Part shown: one piece after another, positions 6,741-10,860 of the stretch
How positions within the stretch are numbered: position 1 is the first letter of the stretch
Layout: each line of letters opens with the position of its first letter
Assembly: GCA_014523695.1 (NCBI GenBank)
Contig: JAATVS010000002.1
Span: 1 to 10,860 of the forward strand
Direction of reading: 5' to 3'
Length of the DNA stretch: 10,860 nt
Source: Nitrososphaerales archaeon TH5895
GTDB taxonomy: Archaea; Thermoproteota; Nitrososphaeria; Nitrososphaerales; Nitrososphaeraceae
The notes under the pieces: model-generated
The model's input: the letters and a program-made list of their open reading frames with translations, nothing else
What the model was told of the DNA's origin: nothing
Database searches by the model: none
Translations under genes and position numbers: made by a program

Positions 6741-8888
6741 TTGCTCTCCACATTTGTGGTTGACCATCACAAACATGATTTTCATATGCGGTTATCAGGG
6801 ATGTTGTTCCACTCTAGAATATCAATAAAATCAGGTGTGGAAATAATTGGTGGGATATGCGCTAGGTCTAATGATCAAGACCCGAAAGATAGGCAACGAT
6901 TGTTGTTGGACACCTATCAAAGAGGTTTCAGTAAGAAAGGCACAAAGAAAGTCAACCGCAAAGTCAATGGTAGTTATGAAGAGGAATCAAAAATTCTAGG
7001 CGCACCCGCATTAGTTGAATTAATAATTAACACTATACCAGACCAGACTCAAGATGCAATAAATGACGTTGTCCAATCGGTCAAAGATCTGTGGCAACAC
7101 GATATTAAAAGACAGAAAAAAATCATTGAAGAGCAAGAGGATAAGATACTTCATGAAATAACAATATTTGATGCCAAACGAATGCAAAAGGGCTGGGTAC
7201 GAATTCCAGGCACAATAATTGGTGTGTCCCCCATTTATAATATGGTGACAAACCTTCAATGGCGGTGCCTTGAATGTAACTACGTTAGCGGATCAGCTAT
7301 AGACAGTGGGATCCCTCGGTATAAAGATCCAACAAGAAATCAATCAAAATGCGTTAATTGTGGAGAGAAAAGTCTTAGTCCAGAATATGAGTATGTTCCT
7401 ACAATTGACGTAGAACTCCAGGATCCCGATACAACCGATGATCTAACTAGGATGTGGGTCAAATTGTTTAACAATGATACTAATGACATCCGGATAAATG
7501 AAGTCGTTACTATCAAAGGTAAGTTGCATGTGATTAGTAGGAACGACAACCCGAACAATCGAGCGGAAACCGTACTATTTGCCGATGACGAAGGAATCGA
7601 ATATGCGGAAAAGCATGAGCTAAAACTAACCCAACCAAACGTTGTAAAAATACAGCAATGGCTGACCGACATTCAGAAACAGGACATGAACCCAATCGAT
7701 GAACTTGTTTCGATGATTTCCCCCGAATACATTGAAATGGATTATCTTAAGAAATCCATTTTGTTTGCATGTGCCAACGCTGGTCTTAGAAATATTGAGC
7801 ATGCGGTGCCCGAACGTCAACGAATTAATGTCTTTGTAGTTGGCCCTCCAGGCCTAGCCAAGACTGACATCATAGAGGATACAACCGGTTTGGTACCAAG
7901 TGCTAGGTTTGTGGGAGGCCAGAATGCAACCGGCCTGAGTCTCACCGCTCATATCAGCAAGGAGGAAGGAGACAACATGTACATTCTTCGCAGTGGGCCA
8001 ATACCAAGGGCTAAAGGTTCAATCTGTGTAGTAGATGAATTCGGATATCTGAAGGCATGGGATCAACAGCACTTTCTGGATTGCATGGATCGCGACTATT
8101 TTTACGTGGTTAAGCACGGTCACGACGTGCGAGTTCAAGCGAATACCAGTATCATTGCATCCTCTAATCCCATTGGAGGAACATGGAAACATCTAGATAG
8201 AATTGACGTAAGTGAAATCCCTGTTTCTCTTCCAATCTTGGACAGGTTTGATATTGTAATTATTTTGAGGGAGAACAAGGATTCATCCTATCTGAAGAAA
8301 ATAACCGAGGGTAAATGGCTAGCCACTAAAAAGTATGAGGCCGGCGAATATGAAGGAAATAAAGAGTTTCTGCAACAGTATATCGCGCACGCAAGAACCT
8401 TCAAGCCGGTATTTTCAGAGGTGGCCTATAAGATGCTGAGCCTATTTTTTGTCAATATTGGCAAAACATCTATCGACGGACTTCAGCGCAAATTTGATAC
8501 CATCCTAAGAATTGCTCTTGCAATAACTAGGTTGAAGTTAAAACAGGTTGTTGGGGAAGCGGAGGCCAAAGAGACAATGGCATTCTATAATGCCATGCTT
8601 AACAACTACAAACAGGTCACGGCGGCCGTAGCCGAGAGTCCTAGAGACATCGGAATCAATTTGCTGAAGATGATTTTGCAGCAGCATGGCACCATTCCGC
8701 TGACAATGTCAGAAATAGCAACAAAGATGTGCGAAAGTAATGACCAGCTGGCCGAATATCTTGGAACCGACTTTAGATTGTCACATAATCATAAACTTCG
8801 AGACACTTACGAAACTGCGATTCTGGACAGAAACGTCGAGATTGTAAATGAGAATCCTGTGGCTTTGCGATGGAGGCTAACTGGATGA
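6741..8888 (+). CDS. PriCT-like segment plus MCM-type AAA+ helicase
   Basis: The 715-residue protein unwinds DNA ahead of the replication fork, by homology to archaeal and eukaryotic MCM. Residues 1-60 (VVDHHKHDFHMRLSGMLFHS and ERLL-like continuation) match the helical PriCT-type segment that normally follows a PrimPol domain. Residues about 140-290 are the MCM N-terminal OB-fold with a zinc ribbon (C176, C179, C204, C207). The AAA+ core has Walker A GPPGLAKT (K374), Walker B ICVVDEF (D432, E433), sensor 1 ASSNPIGG (N476) and the Arg finger PILDRFD (R502). A C-terminal winged helix ends the protein. All catalytic residues are present. TTG 6741 is the first start, but the frame is open back to 6624 and reads as the missing link (FDLSLPTIDATIGLLSTF) to the primase, so this is probably the C-terminal part of one fused gene of about 3.1 kb. 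Viral and plasmid PrimPols more often carry an SF3 helicase, so an MCM partner is notable. Confidence 0.88.
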   Translation: MLSTFVVDHHKHDFHMRLSGMLFHSRISIKSGVEIIGGICARSNDQDPKDRQRLLLDTYQRGFSKKGTKKVNRKVNGSYEEESKILGAPALVELIINTIPDQTQDAINDVVQSVKDLWQHDIKRQKKIIEEQEDKILHEITIFDAKRMQKGWVRIPGTIIGVSPIYNMVTNLQWRCLECNYVSGSAIDSGIPRYKDPTRNQSKCVNCGEKSLSPEYEYVPTIDVELQDPDTTDDLTRMWVKLFNNDTNDIRINEVVTIKGKLHVISRNDNPNNRAETVLFADDEGIEYAEKHELKLTQPNVVKIQQWLTDIQKQDMNPIDELVSMISPEYIEMDYLKKSILFACANAGLRNIEHAVPERQRINVFVVGPPGLAKTDIIEDTTGLVPSARFVGGQNATGLSLTAHISKEEGDNMYILRSGPIPRAKGSICVVDEFGYLKAWDQQHFLDCMDRDYFYVVKHGHDVRVQANTSIIASSNPIGGTWKHLDRIDVSEIPVSLPILDRFDIVIILRENKDSSYLKKITEGKWLATKKYEAGEYEGNKEFLQQYIAHARTFKPVFSEVAYKMLSLFFVNIGKTSIDGLQRKFDTILRIALAITRLKLKQVVGEAEAKETMAFYNAMLNNYKQVTAAVAESPRDIGINLLKMILQQHGTIPLTMSEIATKMCESNDQLAEYLGTDFRLSHNHKLRDTYETAILDRNVEIVNENPVALRWRLTG

Positions 8889-8937
8889 ATAATAAGGCCT
8901 ATGTAGGGCAATGTTATATAATCAATCTTCATTAATG

Positions 8938-8964
8938 TGACGTATATGACGTATAAGACGTGTT
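8938..8964. repeat. Tandem 9-bp repeat TGACGTATA, two perfect copies plus one degenerate
   Basis: TGACGTATA occurs at 8938-8946 and 8947-8955 without a gap, followed by AGACGTGTT at 8956-8964, which keeps the GACGT core in register. Short head-to-tail repeats like these are typical binding arrays (iterons) for replication initiators or regulators. Confidence 0.6.
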
Positions 8965-9045
8965 TCGGGGTCTCTCCCTCACAAGACTTTTATTTATATT
9001 GGCTCGATTCGCTAATTGAAAAAAATGATATGTACCCAAAGATAG

Positions 9046-9074
9046 GACCTCACATAGGTCATGTGGGTCATGTG
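9046..9074. repeat. Hairpin overlapping a tandem 9-bp repeat GGTCATGTG
   Basis: GGTCATGTG is repeated head to tail at 9057-9065 and 9066-9074. The first copy overlaps an inverted repeat, GACCT-CACAT-AGGTC (9046-9060), and the loop CACAT is itself complementary to the ATGTG in each repeat. A protein or a folded strand could therefore use either symmetry. Confidence 0.5.
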
Positions 9075-9180
9075 AATGAAGAATGATTATAGAGGAATCT
9101 TCTAGAGACGGAGTTGTTCATTGGCCACTATCAGTTATTAAACAAATGGTTCAATTATTTACTTTATTCGCTTTTTGAGG

Positions 9181-9194
9181 TCTCAGATCTGAGA
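9181..9194. repeat. 14-bp perfect palindrome TCTCAGATCTGAGA
   Basis: The sequence equals its own reverse complement over 14 bp. It lies 139 bp before the ATG of the HTH/coiled-coil gene. A dimeric regulator site is the simplest explanation. Not part of any convincing reading frame. Confidence 0.5.
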
Positions 9195-9333
9195 TTATAG
9201 TAAGATAGATTAATTGAGCACATTTCGATAGTAGTCTAATGCAGAAAATTACAAGAAATAGCATACCGATATCACACAAGAACAGAAGATAACAAAATGT
9301 AAATCATTGTAGATAAAAATAATACTAACATAA

Positions 9334-10500
9334 ATGGATAGAAAGCAAAGAGAAGCTCTTATCATCGCTTTAGCTGAAAAAGGAAAAACTTATCGAGAGA
9401 TTGCAAAAGAGGCGGGGGTGTCTCCAAATACAATCAAGGCAGTTTTGAATAGAGCTGGGTTGGGCCAGACTACTTCGATATCCGCTAGAGTCTTTGAATT
9501 ATACTCTCAACAAAAGACTCCAGTTCAGGTGGCTATTACACTAGGCATCAAAGCTGAAGATGCAATACGCTATCATCAAGAATATTTTATGCTTTTAGGG
9601 CTTACAGAATTCACTAAGGTTTATCTACAGATCAAGAATAACCCTTGGCCATACGTGAATTTTATCAAACTAACTCAGAATTCGGGAATGAGTGATGATG
9701 AAGTTATAGAGCTTCTCAAGATCGCAAATGGGCATCTTCCTAGGGTTCGGTTAGAATATGACCGACTCAAAGCTGAATTAGATTCATTAGAAGATGAAAA
9801 AAGCAATTCAACGGAAGACTGTCATCGATTATGCAACGAGATTTCAGGAATGAAGATAACAGTGGATCAGCTTCAATTAACCATAAGAGAATCAAAAGAC
9901 GAAAAAGCTAAGCTAGAATTGCAGAAGATTAGACTCCAGAATTTCGTAAAGGACTTTCAAGATAACAATATAGAATACAACAAAGTCAAACAAGCAATCA
10001 AAGGAGAGGTTGAATATGTACTAGCAGATCGTAGCCAATTACTGAGAATGGCTATTCAATCCGTTATCGAATTATTGCGATTAGACCCTCAGAAATTTCA
10101 TGCTTTCTATTACAACCAGTCTACAATACAACCAGAAAATGATGAAGAACCAGCTTTAGTTGAAGCTGAAAAGATTTATGAAAAGATGCTTGAAAACATC
10201 ACAAATAAGGCAGTCACTAATTTGAGTGACAATATATCGTCCGTGTCATCATTTGCACAAAAGGAATCTTCAGAACAGAAATCTGATGAATCGCAAACAT
10301 CCTCAGCTCATTTCTGTACTAAAGAAGAACCCACTATGTATAATCCCGAAGACAATGAGATAAAAAGAAACTCGTCCAATGAACCTCCCAATATATCGGC
10401 AAGTATTGAAATGATTCCATATCCATATAGGGGACAAGCATGGCATCCTAATTTTGACTCAGCTAAAAACGATTTTGCTGCTACTAATGACTCTAACTGA
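9334..10500 (+). CDS. Helix-turn-helix plus coiled-coil protein, 388 residues
   Basis: The N-terminus (about residues 4-43) is a homeodomain-like HTH as in resolvase-type and transposase-type regulators: GKTYREIAKEAGVSPNTIKA, with the second helix preceding VSPNTI as recognition helix. A second helical unit follows (about 50-90, KTPVQVAITLGIKAEDAIRY). Residues about 136-215 form a long charged coiled coil (heptads in EYDRLKAELDSLEDEK and later). The helical section ends near 260, and the last 120 residues are Ser/Asn/Glu-rich and probably disordered, with a short conserved-looking YPYRGQAWHPNF near the end. I recall many paralogues of this layout in Nitrososphaerales genomes, often near mobile elements, with no assigned role. 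DNA-binding, oligomeric and non-catalytic is the safest description. The ATG at 9334 is the start; an upstream AT-rich region with a palindrome may control it. Confidence 0.75.
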   Translation: MDRKQREALIIALAEKGKTYREIAKEAGVSPNTIKAVLNRAGLGQTTSISARVFELYSQQKTPVQVAITLGIKAEDAIRYHQEYFMLLGLTEFTKVYLQIKNNPWPYVNFIKLTQNSGMSDDEVIELLKIANGHLPRVRLEYDRLKAELDSLEDEKSNSTEDCHRLCNEISGMKITVDQLQLTIRESKDEKAKLELQKIRLQNFVKDFQDNNIEYNKVKQAIKGEVEYVLADRSQLLRMAIQSVIELLRLDPQKFHAFYYNQSTIQPENDEEPALVEAEKIYEKMLENITNKAVTNLSDNISSVSSFAQKESSEQKSDESQTSSAHFCTKEEPTMYNPEDNEIKRNSSNEPPNISASIEMIPYPYRGQAWHPNFDSAKNDFAATNDSN

Positions 10501-10607
10501 CAGAACGTTGCCCGATACTTCTGGTTCATCTCTATGCGCTATTGATCTTCCAGCAGCTGCTGAAACCTTTCCTACATTCTAAAAGAAATTAGGATTCTAA
10601 ACCTACA

Positions 10608-10679
10608 ATGAAGATAACAACAGGTAGAGAGACTAGAGGGGAAGTACCTCCTCCTCCACCTAGATTAACATTCACATAA
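10608..10679 (+). CDS. Possible 23-residue polyproline peptide
   Basis: ATG at 10608 opens 23 codons to TAA at 10677-10679. The product is MKITTGRETRGEVPPPPPRL followed by TFT. A run of five prolines flanked by charged residues is unusual for chance AT-rich DNA, and the CCT/CCA codons form a small CCT repeat. There is no ribosome site and no recognisable partner, so it may be a decayed gene end or simple-sequence DNA. Confidence 0.2.
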   Translation: MKITTGRETRGEVPPPPPRLTFT

Positions 10680-10704
10680 TGTATTCAAGAAAAAAGTGAA
10701 TTAA

Positions 10705-10860
10705 TTATTGTATAATATTTAGCTTAGGATTATCTACACATACTATTCCGAAATGAAATGGAAGCTCATCGCGTAGGTTGCAATACATATAACCACCTTC
10801 ACCTTTTTCACCATTACAAAAAACTGATAGTGTAGGATTATTCATATAATTAGGACAGTA
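10705..10860 (-). CDS. C-terminal end of a Cys-containing protein (partial)
   Basis: The reverse strand is open from the window edge to a TAA at 10705-10707, 51 codons in all. It reads YCPNYMNNPTLSVFCNGEKG, then EGGYMYCNLRDELPFHFGIV and CVDNPKLNIIQ. Four Cys (positions 2, 15, 28 and 41 of the visible part) at regular spacing suggest a structural zinc site or a disulfide-stabilised small domain. The start is unknown: either ATG at 10843-10845, giving a 46-residue protein, or further right outside the window. The family is not recognised. It converges with the HTH/coiled-coil gene at 9334. Confidence 0.55.
   Translation of the reverse strand, partial: YCPNYMNNPTLSVFCNGEKGEGGYMYCNLRDELPFHFGIVCVDNPKLNIIQ

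Larger units (their letters stand above)
8889..9333. other. 445-bp non-coding region with repeats, candidate origin or control region
   Basis: No convincing gene lies here. The region is AT-rich and holds two tandem 9-bp-unit repeats, a 5-bp-stem hairpin (GACCT at 9046-9050, AGGTC at 9056-9060), a 14-bp perfect palindrome and a TATA-like stretch (TTTTATTTATATT, 8988-9000). It lies directly downstream of the replication genes and upstream of the HTH/coiled-coil gene. An open frame of 31 codons (9083-9178) is probably chance. Whether it works as an origin, an operator region for the next gene, or both cannot be told from sequence alone. Confidence 0.5.

Noticed and set aside
7340..7820. Overlapping antisense frames opposite the MCM zinc-ribbon and OB region
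   Set aside because: The sense strand carries clear MCM motifs throughout; the antisense products have no motif.
9083..9178. 31-codon open frame from ATG in the repeat-rich gap
   Set aside because: Short, no motif, ends in Phe-rich residues, and overlaps an otherwise non-coding region with repeats; likely chance.
10487..10582. 31-codon open frame overlapping the end of the HTH/coiled-coil gene
   Set aside because: No motif and no spacing signal. It could be a frameshifted extension of the upstream protein, but nothing confirms it. The palindrome CAGCAGCTGCTG at 10551-10562 lies within it and needs no separate explanation.

Overview
The window looks like chromosomal DNA of an ammonia-oxidising archaeon of the Nitrososphaerales (Nitrososphaera/Nitrosocosmicus-like) that carries an integrated, partly decayed mobile element. 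The evidence is protein style only: a response-regulator start of the kind fused to thioredoxin reductase, a multi-membrane-span protein and an MvdC/MvdD-like ATP-grasp protein, a thaumarchaeal-type tyrosine integrase, an archaeal MCM-like helicase and an HTH/coiled-coil protein. It is AT-rich, uses TTG and GTG starts, and has very short spacers. No tRNA, rRNA, CRISPR array or insertion sequence was seen.

Layout. (a) 1-2287, host-like genes: the 5' end of a leftward response regulator; a rightward six-span membrane protein whose C-terminal tail lies behind an in-frame TAA; and an ATP-grasp gene broken by a one-base shift near 1822. An open stretch rich in Thr, Asp and Glu (2288-2448) follows in another frame. 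(b) 2449-3642: a tyrosine recombinase in three reading-frame pieces, with its catalytic residues still readable. (c) 3644-4995: a leftward 377-residue winged-helix-like protein, divergent over 35 bp from a 60-residue AbrB-like protein, a possible regulatory switch. (d) 5140-8888, a replication module: a TOPRIM-like protein, a 38-residue small ORF, an archaeo-eukaryotic primase-polymerase (PrimPol), and a protein with a PriCT-like segment followed by an MCM AAA+ helicase. The PrimPol and MCM frames look like one gene split by a single missing base near 6655. (e) 8889-9333, non-coding: two tandem arrays with 9-bp units, a small hairpin and a 14-bp perfect palindrome, a candidate origin or operator. 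(f) 9334-10860: an HTH plus coiled-coil protein, a tiny polyproline ORF, and the C-terminal end of a leftward Cys-containing protein.

The most interesting unit is the TOPRIM + PrimPol-PriCT-MCM module next to iteron-like repeats. It would give the element its own primase and replicative helicase, with the integrase inserting it and the AbrB/winged-helix pair possibly controlling it. The main caution is that at least five reading-frame lesions occur in about 11 kb. Either the element and its flank are decaying, or the assembly has uncorrected indels. The frame-corrected interpretations below are inferences until raw reads or orthologues are compared.
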